Source of the DNA: Psychromonas sp. 14N.309.X.WAT.B.A12
GTDB taxonomy: Bacteria; Pseudomonadota; Gammaproteobacteria; Enterobacterales; Psychromonadaceae
Assembly (NCBI RefSeq): GCF_030397575.1
Contig: NZ_JAPNXS010000004.1
Location: forward strand, 186,001 to 250,000
Length of the DNA stretch: 64,000 nt
Direction of reading: 5' to 3'
The position numbers and the translations under genes are program-made. The notes beneath the pieces are model-generated. The model saw nothing but the letters and a program-made list of their open reading frames with translations. It was not told the DNA's origin and made no database searches. Shown here in pieces: positions 1-10,022 of this stretch. Position 1 is the stretch's first letter. Every line of letters begins with the position of its first letter.

Positions 1-750
1 ATCTTCATAAGCTGGCATGTACTCACCTGGACGCCCTTGATCCTGTAAAAGGAACATTTGATCCGTTGGTTGTCCTTCACCTAATGTTGGCTCTACTGGT
101 TGGATGGCAACTATGTCACCAGTTTCATTCTGTGTTGCTTGATGGGCATCGTATTTCCAACGGCACGAGTTAGTACATGTACCTTGGTTTGGATCGCGTT
201 TATTAATATATCCCGATAATAGGCAACGTCCTGAATAGGCCATGCACAATGCCCCATGTACAAAGACTTCAATTTCGATTTCAGGACAATGGAAACGAAT
301 GTCTTCTATTTCATCCAAGGAAAGTTCACGAGAAAGAATGACTCGTTCGATACCTTGTTGATACCAAAACTTAACGGTAGCCCAGTTGACGGCATTAGCT
401 TGTACACTTAAATGAATTGGCATATCAGGGAAGACATCACGTACCATCATAATTAAACCAGGGTCAGACATAATTAATGCATCTGGTTTTAAATCAACCA
501 CGGGTTTCATATCTCGGATAAATGTTTTTAATTTAGAGTTATGTGGTTGGATATTACACACGACATACAGTTTTTTGCCTTGAGCATGGGCTTCATTTAT
601 ACCTATTTGTAGTTTTTCAAGGTTAAACTCATTGTTACGTACACGTAAAGAGTATCGAGGTTGACCGGCATAAACTGCATCTGCACCATATGCAAAAGCG
701 TAACGCATGTTTTTTAAAGAGCCTGCTGGCGATAATAGTTCAGGTTTCAT
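1..750 (-). CDS. trhP: TrhP (YegQ), U32-family tRNA hydroxylation protein, 3' end cut off by the window
   Basis: Only the N-terminal 250 residues are inside the window; the frame is open to base 1. The protein begins MKPELLSPAGSLKNMRYAFA and contains YGADAVYAGQPRYSLR, the typical opening of the U32 peptidase-like family. Further in, a cysteine-rich segment reading GALCMAYSGRCLLSGY and then GTCTNSCRW matches the iron-sulfur ligand region of the family. In E. coli, TrhP (YegQ) helps make 5-hydroxyuridine at wobble position 34 of certain tRNAs, using prephenate-derived chemistry. The start at 748-750 fits the family's usual first residue. UbiU and UbiV further along are relatives, but the opening and length of open frame here suit TrhP. 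It is divergent from proQ. Confidence 0.9.
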   Translation of the reverse strand, partial: MKPELLSPAGSLKNMRYAFAYGADAVYAGQPRYSLRVRNNEFNLEKLQIGINEAHAQGKKLYVVCNIQPHNSKLKTFIRDMKPVVDLKPDALIMSDPGLIMMVRDVFPDMPIHLSVQANAVNWATVKFWYQQGIERVILSRELSLDEIEDIRFHCPEIEIEVFVHGALCMAYSGRCLLSGYINKRDPNQGTCTNSCRWKYDAHQATQNETGDIVAIQPVEPTLGEGQPTDQMFLLQDQGRPGEYMPAYED

Positions 751-804
751 CGGTCCCTCTAGGTTAAAAATCAAACAAAATAACTTGTAAATAATGTGAA
801 GATT

Positions 805-840
805 CTACTTGTTTTTATAAAAAAGGGGTAGAACAAGTAG
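805..840. repeat. 9-bp perfect inverted repeat in the trhP/proQ divergent region
   Basis: CTACTTGTT at 805-813 is exactly complementary to AACAAGTAG at 832-840, with an 18-base spacer. It lies 55 bases upstream of trhP and about 175 bases upstream of proQ, so it could be a leader hairpin of trhP or an operator. No poly-U tract follows on either strand. Its function is unknown. Confidence 0.4.
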
Positions 841-1016
841 ATAAACATTAACTATTCATAATAAATATCATTAAATTAGCTGGAATAAGCGGCTAGAGCG
901 ATAATTCGTTTCACATTTAATAAACGCAACATTATACTACTGAATAATTTTCTTAATGATAATCAGAGATTTACTTTGGCTATCTTTCAACATCGTTTTT
1001 AAATATTAGGTTTTAC

Positions 1017-1646
1017 ATGGAAAACACAGAAAAGTTTACAAATAACAAACAAATCATTGCCTTCTTAACAGAACAGTTCCCAGCTTGCTTTATCGCTGGT
1101 TCTGAGTCTGCAAAACCATTAAAAATTGGTGTATTTCAAGAATTAGCTGCTCGTCTAGAAAATGAACCTCGTGTTAGTAAAACACAATTACGTGGTGCAT
1201 TACGTCAATACACAATGAGCTGGCGTTACCTGCACTGTGTAAAAGCCGGGGCAAAACGTGTTGATTTAGACGGTGTTGAAGGTGATGAAGTATCACAAGA
1301 ACATGCTGATCACGCACAGTTATCATTAAAAGAAAGCAAAGAAAAAGCCTTTGCTAATAAAAAGAAAAACGAGACGGCTAAAACGCCAAATCGTGCAGCT
1401 AAAAAAGTGGCTATTCCAACGCGTAAAAAAGACGCACCCAAGAAAGCTGCTAAGAAACCTGAAATTGACTTAAGCCAATATAAAGAAGCTAACCATAATG
1501 AACTTAAAGTTTCTCAGCCAGTCAAAGTCTTGCTAGGTAAGTCTCCCGTCTCTGCTACAGTAGTAGAAATCTTAAAAGAAGAAGTTCAAGTGCAACTAGA
1601 TTCAGGAATGGTTGTGAAAGTGAAAGCTAAGCATTTAATCGTATAA
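1017..1646 (+). CDS. proQ: ProQ, RNA chaperone of the ProQ/FinO family
   Basis: This is a global RNA-binding protein that stabilises small RNAs and mRNA 3' ends. The N-terminal ProQ/FinO domain spans about residues 1-115 ([20 protein letters not shown], then [15 protein letters not shown]). A lysine/alanine-rich linker (about 115-150) follows, and a C-terminal Tudor-like domain (about 155-209) ends KVKAKHLIV. The length of 209 residues is close to the E. coli 232. It lies 12 bases upstream of prc, the same gene order as in E. coli, so co-transcription is likely. Confidence 0.95.
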   Translation: MENTEKFTNNKQIIAFLTEQFPACFIAGSESAKPLKIGVFQELAARLENEPRVSKTQLRGALRQYTMSWRYLHCVKAGAKRVDLDGVEGDEVSQEHADHAQLSLKESKEKAFANKKKNETAKTPNRAAKKVAIPTRKKDAPKKAAKKPEIDLSQYKEANHNELKVSQPVKVLLGKSPVSATVVEILKEEVQVQLDSGMVVKVKAKHLIV

Positions 1647-1658
1647 AAGGTCTTTTTA

Positions 1659-3653
1659 ATGAAAAAACTCTTTCGTCATGTATTAATTTTATCCCAGCTC
1701 TGTTTTGTTGGGGTCACCTTTGCCGCCTCTGATAGTACAACACTAAACGAGATTCCACAGCTGCATCAAGAGTCTCAACATGCAAAAGTGGCGAAAAGAG
1801 TGAGTGACTTATTTAGTCGCTCTCATTATAAATATATTCCTCTAAATGATGAATTATCAAAAAAAGTATTTGATCGTTATATTGAGCAGTTAGATTTTAA
1901 TAAACAAATCTTTATGCAAAGTGATATCGATGAAATGAAAGCTTATCAATACAGCTTCGATGATAACTTGAAGTTTGGTCAGTTAGATTCTATCTACGCT
2001 ATTTACCAGTTAAACTTAACCCGTCGATTTGAGCGTTTCAGCTATGCATTGTCGTTATTGGATAAAGAGATCACGTTTGATACAGAGCAATCTTATCAAT
2101 ATGATCGTACCGATGCGGATTGGCCGAAAGATAAGCAAGAATTAGATGCGTTATGGCAAGCTCGTGTTAAGTCTGATGCACTCACTTTAAAACTATCTGG
2201 TAAAGAATGGCCTGAAATTAAAACGTTATTAACTAAACGTTATAATTATTCGTTGAAATACCTAACACAAACTGAAAGTGAAGATGTATTCCAAACTTTT
2301 ATGAATGCGTATGCTTATACTATTGAACCGCATACCAGTTACTTATCACCTCGCAATGCAGAACGTTTTAAAATGGAAATGAATCTGTCATTAGAAGGGA
2401 TTGGTGCAGTGCTTCAGCTAGAAGATGATTACACTGTAGTACGTAGTTTAGTGCCAGGTGGACCTGCTGAAAAATCCAAACTATTAGCAAAAGACGATAA
2501 AATTATCGGTGTCGGACAAGAAGGCGAGAAGATCGTTGATGTGGTTGGCTGGCGTTTAGATGACATAGTTGAGCTTATTAAAGGGCCAAAAGGCACTACG
2601 GTTCAATTACAAATATTATCTGGCAAAACCGGTGATGTGAACAAAGTCATTAAAATTGTGCGTGAAGAGATTCACCTTGAAGACAGAGAAGCGAAGTCGT
2701 CTGTTGAAGTGATTGATGGCAAAAATATTGGTGTTATCTCGATTCCAAGTTTCTATATTAATTTAAGTAAAGATGTTGAACGTGAATTGGCTTCATTAGC
2801 GAAGAAAGATGTTAAAGGTATAGTGATTGATCTGCGTAACAATGGTGGTGGTGCGTTAAGTGAAGCTACATTACTAACAGGTTTATTTATCAAAACTGGA
2901 CCTGTTGTGCAAGTTAGAGATAGCCGCCAAGAAATCTCAGTACAATTCGATGATAATGAAGATATCTCTTATGATGGCCCATTGACTGTGTTAATTAATC
3001 GTAATAGCGCTTCTGCCTCTGAAATCTTTGCTGCAGCCTTACAAGATTACGGCCGTGCAATTATTATTGGTGAGCAAAGTTACGGTAAAGGTACCGTTCA
3101 ACAACATCGTCGTATTGCTCGCTACTATGATACAAATCAAGATGCTGTAGGCTCTGTACAATATACTATCGCTAAGTTCTATCGCATTAATGGAGGCAGT
3201 ACACAAAACAAAGGTGTAGTACCTGATATTGCTTTCCCGACAGCAATTGATTCAAAAGACACAGGTGAAAGTTTAGCGAAAAATGCACTACCATGGGATA
3301 ATATTAAATCAGCTAAATACAACAAAGTCGATGATTTGAGCAAGGATGTTAAGATCCTTGAAGCAGAGCATCAACAACGTATTAAAAAAGAAGTTGAGTT
3401 TACTTACTTAGCTGAAGATATCGAAGAGTATCGTCTAGAAAAAGATGATAAGAGTATCTCTTTAGTAGAAAAAGAACGTGTAGCCGAGCGTGAAAAAAAT
3501 AAAGCTAAAAATCTAATTCGTACTAACGAACGTCTTAAACGTGCAGGGCTTAAAACAGTTAAGTCATTAGACGATGTGCCAGATGATTTTGAACCGCTTG
3601 ATGCTTTTTTAATAGAAGCTGCACATATCACTTTGGATTATGCTAATTTATAA
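1659..3653 (+). CDS. prc: Prc/Tsp, periplasmic tail-specific carboxy-terminal protease
   Basis: This S41-family serine protease degrades periplasmic proteins with non-polar C-termini and, in E. coli, controls peptidoglycan hydrolases. A signal peptide covers about residues 1-22 and ends VTFAA. An N-terminal helical region is followed by a PDZ domain (about 235-320; NLSLEGIGAVLQLED) and the protease core. The catalytic serine is S452 in NSASASE and the lysine is K477 in SYGKGT, the same numbers as the E. coli precursor. A C-terminal DUF3340-type region rich in lysine and glutamate follows. The length of 664 is near the E. coli 682. It is transcribed with proQ and ends at a clear terminator. 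Confidence 0.96.
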   Translation: MKKLFRHVLILSQLCFVGVTFAASDSTTLNEIPQLHQESQHAKVAKRVSDLFSRSHYKYIPLNDELSKKVFDRYIEQLDFNKQIFMQSDIDEMKAYQYSFDDNLKFGQLDSIYAIYQLNLTRRFERFSYALSLLDKEITFDTEQSYQYDRTDADWPKDKQELDALWQARVKSDALTLKLSGKEWPEIKTLLTKRYNYSLKYLTQTESEDVFQTFMNAYAYTIEPHTSYLSPRNAERFKMEMNLSLEGIGAVLQLEDDYTVVRSLVPGGPAEKSKLLAKDDKIIGVGQEGEKIVDVVGWRLDDIVELIKGPKGTTVQLQILSGKTGDVNKVIKIVREEIHLEDREAKSSVEVIDGKNIGVISIPSFYINLSKDVERELASLAKKDVKGIVIDLRNNGGGALSEATLLTGLFIKTGPVVQVRDSRQEISVQFDDNEDISYDGPLTVLINRNSASASEIFAAALQDYGRAIIIGEQSYGKGTVQQHRRIARYYDTNQDAVGSVQYTIAKFYRINGGSTQNKGVVPDIAFPTAIDSKDTGESLAKNALPWDNIKSAKYNKVDDLSKDVKILEAEHQQRIKKEVEFTYLAEDIEEYRLEKDDKSISLVEKERVAEREKNKAKNLIRTNERLKRAGLKTVKSLDDVPDDFEPLDAFLIEAAHITLDYANL

Positions 3654-3674
3654 TTTCGGTTAAAAATTAATTTT

Positions 3675-3703
3675 AAAAGCCGACTTTGCTAGTCGGCTTT
3701 TTT
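3675..3703 (+). terminator. Rho-independent terminator of proQ-prc
   Basis: AAAAGCCGACT at 3675-3685 pairs with AGTCGGCTTTT at 3691-3701 around a 5-base loop, and runs into a T tract. It sits 22 bases past the prc stop and just before fadD. Confidence 0.9.
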
Positions 3704-3722
3704 ATGTCAGTAGGAATGACTC

Positions 3723-5387
3723 ATGTATAAACCATGGCTAGATAATTACCCGCCCGGTGTCAGTGCTGAAATTAATGAAAGCACATTAATCAATCTTGTT
3801 GATATGGTGGAAGATACCTTTGAACGCCATCCTGAGCATACTGCCTACATTAATATGGGGCATAAATTGACTTTTGCTGAGTTAGAAGTGAAATCTCGTC
3901 ATATAGCGAGCTATTTACAGCATGCAACAACCTTAAATAAAGGTGATCGGGTTGCTGTTATGATACCTAACTTATTACAATATCCGATTATCTTGCTCGG
4001 TATATTAAGAGCAGGGTTAATCGTTGTTAATGTCAATCCTTTATACACTCCTTTTGAACTAAAACACCAGTTAAATGATTCCGGTGCAAAAGCGATTTTT
4101 ATTGCTGAAAATTTTGCACATACACTGCAAAGTATTATTCAAGAAACTAATATTAAACATCTCGTATTAACCAAAATAGGAGATGGCTTGCCATTCATCA
4201 AACGTCGCTTGGTCAATTTTACCGTTGCTCATGTTAAACGTATGGTACCTAGATTTAAATTGGCGAATACCTGTGATTATCATAGGGCATTAAAAATAGG
4301 CGCTAAAGGGCAATATACTCGTCCTATGATCAGTATTAATGATATCGCATTTATTCAATATACAGGTGGGACGACAGGAGTACCTAAAGGTGTCGCTATG
4401 ACACATCGTAATATGGCAAGTAGTCTTGCTCAAGTTGAAGAAACATTTGGCTCTTGTTTAACTCAAGGAAAAGAGTTACTAGTAACCGCATTACCTATGT
4501 ATCACGCATTTGCATTAAATATTAATTGTTTCTTTTTCCTAAAAAGAGGAGATTCTAACCTCTTAATTGAGAACCCTAGAGACATAGATTCTTTTATTGA
4601 TATCTTATCTCAGTACCAATTTACTTCAATTACAGGCGTTAACACTTTATTTAATGCATTACTTAACCACTCTAAGATCGGAAAGGTGGACTTTTCTCTC
4701 CTAAAATTTACAATTGCAGGAGGAATGCCTACACAACATAAAGTTGCTGAAGATTGGAAAAATATAACTGGTAATACCATTATTGAAGGCTATGGATTAA
4801 CCGAAACAACAGCAATCGTTAGTGTTAATGCTTATAATTTAGCTAAGCATACGGGGGCAGTAGGCCTACCGATGCCAAACACTGACGTACGTTTAATTGA
4901 TCAAAACAACTTTGTAGTTGAAGATTTGAACTGCGTCGGTGAAATTCAAGTCAAAGGACCACAAGTTATGACTGAATACTGGAATAACCCTACTGAAACT
5001 GAGGCTGCTTTTGATCAGGGTTGGTTTAAGACAGGTGATATTGGATTATTTGATAATGATGGTTTATTACGTATAGTTGATCGTAAAAAAGATATGATTT
5101 TAGTATCTGGCTTTAATGTGTATCCTAATGAGATTGAAGATACAGTACTGAAATTAGCTGGTGTTTATGAAGCTGCAGTAATTGGCGAAAAAGATAAAGA
5201 CGGTAATGAAGCGGTTATATTATTTGTTGTTATCAATGATCTGCAAGTGTCCATTGATAAGATAAAGGCCCATTGTCGCGATTATTTAACAGGTTATAAA
5301 CAACCTAAAAAAATCAAAATAGTTAATGAGTTACCTAAGAATAATGTGGGTAAAGTACTAAGGCGTTTATTAAAAGAAAAACCATAA
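3723..5387 (+). CDS. fadD: Long-chain-fatty-acid--CoA ligase (FadD-type)
   Basis: This ANL-superfamily enzyme activates fatty acids to acyl-CoA with ATP, feeding beta-oxidation or lipid synthesis at the inner membrane. The AMP-binding P-loop YTGGTTGVPKG is at residues 213-223 and GYGLTET at 356-362. The C-terminal signature TGDIGLFDNDGLLRIVDRKK and the catalytic lysine region GKVLRR complete the fold. The length of 554 matches FadD (561 in E. coli). It opens MYKPWLDNYPPGVSAEI, a common start in gammaproteobacterial FadD. A FadD paralogue with another acid preference cannot be excluded. It is monocistronic, between the prc terminator and convergent lpxH. Confidence 0.9.
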   Translation: MYKPWLDNYPPGVSAEINESTLINLVDMVEDTFERHPEHTAYINMGHKLTFAELEVKSRHIASYLQHATTLNKGDRVAVMIPNLLQYPIILLGILRAGLIVVNVNPLYTPFELKHQLNDSGAKAIFIAENFAHTLQSIIQETNIKHLVLTKIGDGLPFIKRRLVNFTVAHVKRMVPRFKLANTCDYHRALKIGAKGQYTRPMISINDIAFIQYTGGTTGVPKGVAMTHRNMASSLAQVEETFGSCLTQGKELLVTALPMYHAFALNINCFFFLKRGDSNLLIENPRDIDSFIDILSQYQFTSITGVNTLFNALLNHSKIGKVDFSLLKFTIAGGMPTQHKVAEDWKNITGNTIIEGYGLTETTAIVSVNAYNLAKHTGAVGLPMPNTDVRLIDQNNFVVEDLNCVGEIQVKGPQVMTEYWNNPTETEAAFDQGWFKTGDIGLFDNDGLLRIVDRKKDMILVSGFNVYPNEIEDTVLKLAGVYEAAVIGEKDKDGNEAVILFVVINDLQVSIDKIKAHCRDYLTGYKQPKKIKIVNELPKNNVGKVLRRLLKEKP

Positions 5388-5435
5388 CAGCAATTAACTT
5401 ATCTATTAACATAACTTATTTAATATAATTGCTGT
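5387..5435. terminator. Possible weak bidirectional terminator between fadD and lpxH
   Basis: ACAGCAATT at 5387-5395 and AATTGCTGT at 5427-5435 form a 9-bp inverted repeat with a 31-base AT-rich loop between the convergent gene ends. The loop is long and there is no strong T tract, so the call is tentative. Confidence 0.35.
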
Positions 5436-5462
5436 AACAGGTTTATTTTTAATCGATGAGAT

Positions 5463-6203
5463 TTATTGTTGGTAATAATCAATTGGTAATACAACCAATT
5501 CAGTACCTTCAGGGTTTGCATCTACAAAGCTTAAGTTTTTATACCAATCACCAACATCAAAGCGATTGCCTGTTTGACCATTGACTTCAAATTGATGGTT
5601 AAAGGCTTGGTGTGTATGTCCATGAATTAATTGCTGGACACCGTGGTATTCCATTAGGCGGATCACTTCCTGTTCTGTCACTCCCATCATATTATTATTT
5701 TTATATTGTTTTTTTGATTGGCTTGCAGTACGAATTTTCCAACCAATTCGTTTACGTAAGCTCAATGGCAAGCAATTAAAAATAAACTGTAAAACTGGGT
5801 TATGGATCACCTTACGCATACGCTGATAATTCTTATCAAAAAGACATAAAGTATCGCCGTGCATGATTAAGGTTTTGGTACCATACAAATCAATTTCAGT
5901 GTGCTCTGGAAGAAGTATCATCGAAGCTTGTTTCGCATATCGTTTGCCTAGCATAAAATCACGATTACCATGAATATAATAGATTTTAGTATTATTCTTT
6001 TTGGCATAGGTCGTTAATTTTTGCGCAACTTCATCCATTAACGGGGTATGTTCATCATCTCCGATCCAAACTTCAAACATATCCCCCAAAATATACAGGG
6101 TCTCTGCATTGGTTGCTTCTTTATCAAGAAAACCAAATAGGGCGTCGGTAATATGACGATGATGCTCACTTAAGTGTAAGTCGGCAATGAATAAAGTGCG
6201 CAT
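5463..6203 (-). CDS. lpxH: LpxH, UDP-2,3-diacylglucosamine pyrophosphatase
   Basis: The enzyme hydrolyses UDP-2,3-diacylglucosamine to lipid X and UMP in lipid A synthesis, at the inner face of the cytoplasmic membrane. It is a calcineurin-like metallophosphatase: metal-ligand motifs DLHLSEHH (residues 8-15), GDMFEVWIGDD, HGNRDFMLG, MHGDTLC and HGHTH are all present in order. The length of 246 matches E. coli (240). It follows ppiB with a 6-base gap on the same strand, an order shared with many gammaproteobacteria opposite cysS. Confidence 0.95.
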   Translation of the reverse strand: MRTLFIADLHLSEHHRHITDALFGFLDKEATNAETLYILGDMFEVWIGDDEHTPLMDEVAQKLTTYAKKNNTKIYYIHGNRDFMLGKRYAKQASMILLPEHTEIDLYGTKTLIMHGDTLCLFDKNYQRMRKVIHNPVLQFIFNCLPLSLRKRIGWKIRTASQSKKQYKNNNMMGVTEQEVIRLMEYHGVQQLIHGHTHQAFNHQFEVNGQTGNRFDVGDWYKNLSFVDANPEGTELVVLPIDYYQQ

Positions 6204-6209
6204 AATATG

Positions 6210-6704
6210 TTACGCTACAGTAACTTTATTAATCACTACATCTTCAAGTGGTACATCTTGATGTACAAAATGAGAGTTACCTGTTGCAACACCTTTGATT
6301 TTATCTACTACTTCTTCACCAGCAACTACTTTAGCAAATACACAGTAACCCCAACCATCAGTGGTTTCTGATTTAAAGTCTAAGAACTTGTTATCACCTA
6401 CGTTAATGAAGAATTGAGCTGATGCTGAATGTGGTTCCATAGTACGAGCCATTGCTACTGAATACTTTACATTTGATAGACCATTATTTGCTTCATTTTT
6501 AATTGGCTTTTGGCTATCTTTTTCTTCCATGTTAGGTGCAAAGCCACCACCTTGGATCATAAATCCGTCAATAACACGGTGGAAAATTGTATTGTCATAA
6601 TGACCACTTGTTGCGTAATTAATGAAGTTGGCTACTGTTTTTGGCGCTTTTTCTTCGTTCATTTCTAAAGTGATATCACCGAAGTTTGTATGTAAAGTAA
6701 TCAT
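6210..6704 (-). CDS. ppiB: PpiB, cytoplasmic peptidyl-prolyl cis-trans isomerase (cyclophilin)
   Basis: This is a cyclophilin that speeds proline isomerisation during protein folding. The hallmark segments [22 protein letters not shown] and the conserved tryptophan/phenylalanine region near [16 protein letters not shown] are present. At 164 residues without a signal peptide it matches the cytoplasmic PpiB form rather than periplasmic PpiA. It is first gene of a ppiB-lpxH operon, divergent from cysS. Confidence 0.95.
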   Translation of the reverse strand: MITLHTNFGDITLEMNEEKAPKTVANFINYATSGHYDNTIFHRVIDGFMIQGGGFAPNMEEKDSQKPIKNEANNGLSNVKYSVAMARTMEPHSASAQFFINVGDNKFLDFKSETTDGWGYCVFAKVVAGEEVVDKIKGVATGNSHFVHQDVPLEDVVINKVTVA

Positions 6705-6956
6705 TGTTAAATCCTATCTATAAAAAGAGTTTCATCATACCTTAAACGCCTTTAAATTAAAAAGACAGGTAACTTTGGAAACATAAAATACTGGTAAAAT
6801 AAGACCTTTTTTAACGTTATTTTAATGGCTTAGTATTTCAGATAAATTATTGACAACAGAAATTGATTAATTACTTCAATGAAGTGATAGAAAGGGTGAA
6901 TTTGTCCTTTTTGCAGGTTAGAATAAGATTTTTACAGTAATCGTATTGGATGGAAA

Positions 6957-8354
6957 ATGTTAAAGATCTATAACACCCTAACTCGAACCAAAGAAGAATT
7001 TAAACCCCTTGTTGCCGGCAAAGTGGGAATGTATGTATGTGGTGTTACTATTTATGATTATTGTCATATTGGCCATGGCCGAACCTTTGTAGCTTTTGAT
7101 ACTGTTGCTCGTTATTTCCGCTTCAGTGGTTATGACTTAAGCTTTATCCGTAACATTACCGATGTCGATGATAAAATTATCAAACGAGCAACAGAGAATG
7201 GTGAAACTTGTGATCAGTTAACCGAACGTTTTACCGATGCGATGCATGCCGACTTTGATGCATTAAATATGATTCGCCCGGATATCGAGCCACGTGTAAC
7301 GGATCATATGCCAGATGTTATTGAAATGGTTGAAAAGTTGGTTGAAAAAGGCCATGCCTATGTTGCTGATTCTGGCGACGTGTTGTTTTCTGTTTCTTCA
7401 TTTCCAGAGTATGGACAATTAAGTGGTCAGAACTTAGAAATGCTTCAAGCAGGTTCTCGCGTTGAAGTAGAAGATAGCAAGCATGATCCTTTAGACTTTG
7501 TATTGTGGAAAATGGCTAAGGAGGGCGAGCCATCTTGGTCTTCTCCATGGGGCGAAGGTCGTCCAGGTTGGCATATCGAATGTTCTGCAATGAATAAAAA
7601 ACATTTAGGTGAAGTGTTTGATATTCATGGTGGTGGTTCAGACTTAAGTTTCCCTCATCATGAAAATGAAATTGCACAGTCATGTTGTGCTCATCACGGT
7701 CAATACGTAAATACTTGGATGCATTCCGGTATGGTGCAAGTTGATAAAGTAAAAATGTCTAAGTCTTTAAATAACTTTTTTACTATTAAAGATGTATTAG
7801 AAGTTTATGACAGTGAGACAGTACGTTATTTCCTTATTTCAGGTCATTACCGTAGCCAGCTAAACTATTCTGAAGATAACCTTAAACAGGCGAGAGCTAG
7901 TTTAGAGCGTTTATATACAGCGATTCGTGATGTTGAATTGGTTGATCTTGCTAATGTTGATCAACAAGTTAAAGATAGTAAATTCTACCAAGGTTTTGTG
8001 AAAGCCATGGATGATGATTTTAATACACCTGAAGCGCTAGCGGTATTGTTTGATCTAGCTAAAGAAATAAATCGCACCAAAACCGATGATGAACAACAAG
8101 CGTCATTATTGGCTAGCATGTTGGTAAATTTCGCTAACGTCTTAGGTTTATTATCTCAATCACCAGAGCAGTTTTTACAAGGTGATGCGGGAACATCGGA
8201 TGAAGTGGCTGAAATTGAATCATTAATTTTACAACGTAATACAGCACGCGCAAATAAAGATTGGGCAAGTGCCGATGATGCTCGTGATAAATTAGCCGCT
8301 TTAAATGTTGTCTTAGAAGACGGTGCTAACGGCACTACTTGGCGTAAAGTATAA
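6957..8354 (+). CDS. cysS: Cysteinyl-tRNA synthetase
   Basis: This class I aminoacyl-tRNA synthetase charges tRNA-Cys. The zinc-binding cysteine of [19 protein letters not shown] and the HIGH-type motif lie near residue 37. GWHIECSAM supplies another zinc ligand, and HHENEIAQS is present. The KMSKS motif follows as [10 protein letters not shown]. The C-terminal anticodon-binding part ends [11 protein letters not shown], as in E. coli. Length 465 (461 in E. coli). It is monocistronic with a strong terminator. Confidence 0.97.
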   Translation: MLKIYNTLTRTKEEFKPLVAGKVGMYVCGVTIYDYCHIGHGRTFVAFDTVARYFRFSGYDLSFIRNITDVDDKIIKRATENGETCDQLTERFTDAMHADFDALNMIRPDIEPRVTDHMPDVIEMVEKLVEKGHAYVADSGDVLFSVSSFPEYGQLSGQNLEMLQAGSRVEVEDSKHDPLDFVLWKMAKEGEPSWSSPWGEGRPGWHIECSAMNKKHLGEVFDIHGGGSDLSFPHHENEIAQSCCAHHGQYVNTWMHSGMVQVDKVKMSKSLNNFFTIKDVLEVYDSETVRYFLISGHYRSQLNYSEDNLKQARASLERLYTAIRDVELVDLANVDQQVKDSKFYQGFVKAMDDDFNTPEALAVLFDLAKEINRTKTDDEQQASLLASMLVNFANVLGLLSQSPEQFLQGDAGTSDEVAEIESLILQRNTARANKDWASADDARDKLAALNVVLEDGANGTTWRKV

Positions 8355-8420
8355 GCCACTATAATTTATGTTAAATTTTACAATATCGAGGTTAAGTAGG
8401 TACTTTGTTGTTGCATAGAT

Positions 8421-8452
8421 AAAAAAAGGAGAACTCAGGTTCTCCTTTTTTT
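8421..8452. terminator. Bidirectional rho-independent terminator after cysS
   Basis: AAAAAAAGGAGAAC at 8421-8434 pairs with GTTCTCCTTTTTTT at 8439-8452 around a 4-base loop. T tracts follow on both strands, so it can end cysS and the convergent dinG-ybaM run. Confidence 0.9.
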
Positions 8453-8516
8453 ACAATTGCTTATTTTTTGGGGCTTGTTTATGGGTTCATCATTTGCAAA
8501 TTTCCAAGAGGTTATT

Positions 8517-8699
8517 TTACTCGGAGATAGGGTGTGCGCGTTTGTTTTTGAAGTCCTTTAATGCAATTTCTAAAGCTGAGATGGTCGTTTCTAACTCAAC
8601 ATCAGTTTCTTCCAACAATTGAATAAGGTCCACAGCTAACTTAAGTTCAATAGGGGCATTGGCTAGAGTTGTCCTAGCTTCAGTAACTTCTTTAGTCAT
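8517..8699 (-). CDS. ybaM: YbaM-like DUF2496 small protein
   Basis: This is a 60-residue protein with the YbaM core LANAPIELKLAVDLIQLLEE followed by a charged helix, resembling E. coli YbaM (about 53 residues), whose function is not established. In E. coli ybaM follows priC, as here. The start overlaps the end of priC by 8 bases, suggesting translational coupling. The family assignment rests on the shared NAPxxxKLAVDLIxLLEE pattern and on synteny. Confidence 0.8.
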   Translation of the reverse strand: MTKEVTEARTTLANAPIELKLAVDLIQLLEETDVELETTISALEIALKDFKNKRAHPISE

Positions 8700-9255
8700 T
8701 ATCTAAGGCGTCCATTTTAAATTCTAAGGATTGAGTAAACTCATTACATTTTTGGTAGCGCTCTTTTAATACATTGACACGACTTCTATGAATCTCTTTA
8801 TGTGCCAGTGGCGCAGCCTCGTATAAGATATTTTCTTCATCAATCATGGTCAAGAGCCTTTTTTCATATTGATATTGACGCTGTAGCTGTTGATATACTT
8901 TTTCCTGTTGCGTTGAGTATCGTTTATATAATCCTTCGGCTTTACCAGCATCCAATTGATTAACGATATTAAGCAGGGCAGAAAATTGATTAACGAATTG
9001 CTCACACTCATAATTAATAATGATTTCACCCATATTATGACTGATCACATAACGTAAATGTGAAAGGGTATTTGATAATTGTTCACTGTAACCGCTTAAA
9101 GTTAAGCTACTTTGTTTGAAAAGATGTACTTCAAATCGGAACGATTTATTTTCCGTAAGCGTTATTTTACTATCCCATTCTTGGCAACGTAAATGTAAGG
9201 CTTTTACTTGTTCATCTAACGCTGCTAAGTGTTTTAAATCGACGGGCTGAACCAT
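8692..9255 (-). CDS. priC: PriC, primosomal replication protein N''
   Basis: PriC helps reload DnaB helicase at stalled forks in the PriA-independent restart route. The 187-residue protein is mostly helical. Recognisable points are FRFEVHLFKQ near the N-terminus, YEKRLLTMIDE in the middle, and the C-terminal ERYQKCNEFTQSLEFKM, which line up with E. coli PriC (175 residues). The N-terminus is not rich in arginine as in some homologues. It overlaps the upstream permease gene by 22 bases and the downstream ybaM by 8. The identification leans on weak similarity plus the priC-ybaM order. Confidence 0.8.
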   Translation of the reverse strand: MVQPVDLKHLAALDEQVKALHLRCQEWDSKITLTENKSFRFEVHLFKQSSLTLSGYSEQLSNTLSHLRYVISHNMGEIIINYECEQFVNQFSALLNIVNQLDAGKAEGLYKRYSTQQEKVYQQLQRQYQYEKRLLTMIDEENILYEAAPLAHKEIHRSRVNVLKERYQKCNEFTQSLEFKMDALDND

Positions 9256-10022
9256 GCATTGTATCCTAAATTAAGTGCCATGATTAAGACAATAATAATA
9301 AATAACGGGCGAATAAATTTAGCACCAAAATAGATCGCTGAGTGCGCACCAATAAACGCACCAAGCATTAGGCATGCTCCCATGGTTAAACCGATAAACC
9401 AATTAACCTGCCCAAAATAAATAAAAGTTAATAGAGAAACAAAGTTACTAGTGAAGTTCATAGCTTTCGCTACACCACTAGAAAGTAGTATATTTAAACG
9501 GTATAAATGCATATTTGATATCACCCAAAAAGCACCAGCACCAGGGCCAGAGGCACCATCATAAAAGCCTAAGATAAACCCTTGAACTCGTTGGGTGAAT
9601 CTTTGCATTGGTGACTTTTTAGGTAATATCGCATTGTCAATTTCTTTAACTCGACTGATTAATGTATAAACAGCGGCTATCATAATAACAACAGGTAAAA
9701 ATTTATTAAGTAGTGAAGCTGATATGTAGTTGACGAAAATGGTGCCACATAAGGCGCCGATCAAAGTGCTATAAAAGCAATGTTTCCAGAAAGCGGGATC
9801 AAATAATTTTTTACGAAAGTAAGTAAAAGCGGCTGTACCAGAGGCAAAACTAGCGGAAAGTTTATTCGTGCCCAATGTTAAATGGGGCGGTAAGCCCACA
9901 CTTAATAGTGTAGGGACAGTTAGCATACCACCACCTCCAACAACGGCGTCGATAAATCCTGCTAATAAACCAACAAACGCTAATGCCATCCAACTATGTG
10001 GATCTAATACAAATTCAGTCAT
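9234..10022 (-). CDS. TSUP (TauE/SafE) family membrane transporter, YfcA-like
   Basis: This is a polytopic inner-membrane protein with about eight hydrophobic segments. It begins with GFIDAVVGGGGMLTVPTLL (about residues 21-39), the signature of the TauE/SafE/TSUP family, and repeats a similar motif near the middle (GFYDGASGPGAGAF). These proteins are thought to export sulfite, sulfoacetate or related organosulfur anions; the substrate here is unknown. Length 262 fits YfcA. It begins at the base directly after the dinG stop and overlaps priC, so it is part of a dinG-TSUP-priC-ybaM transcription unit. Confidence 0.88.
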   Translation of the reverse strand: MTEFVLDPHSWMALAFVGLLAGFIDAVVGGGGMLTVPTLLSVGLPPHLTLGTNKLSASFASGTAAFTYFRKKLFDPAFWKHCFYSTLIGALCGTIFVNYISASLLNKFLPVVIMIAAVYTLISRVKEIDNAILPKKSPMQRFTQRVQGFILGFYDGASGPGAGAFWVISNMHLYRLNILLSSGVAKAMNFTSNFVSLLTFIYFGQVNWFIGLTMGACLMLGAFIGAHSAIYFGAKFIRPLFIIIVLIMALNLGYNAWFSPSI

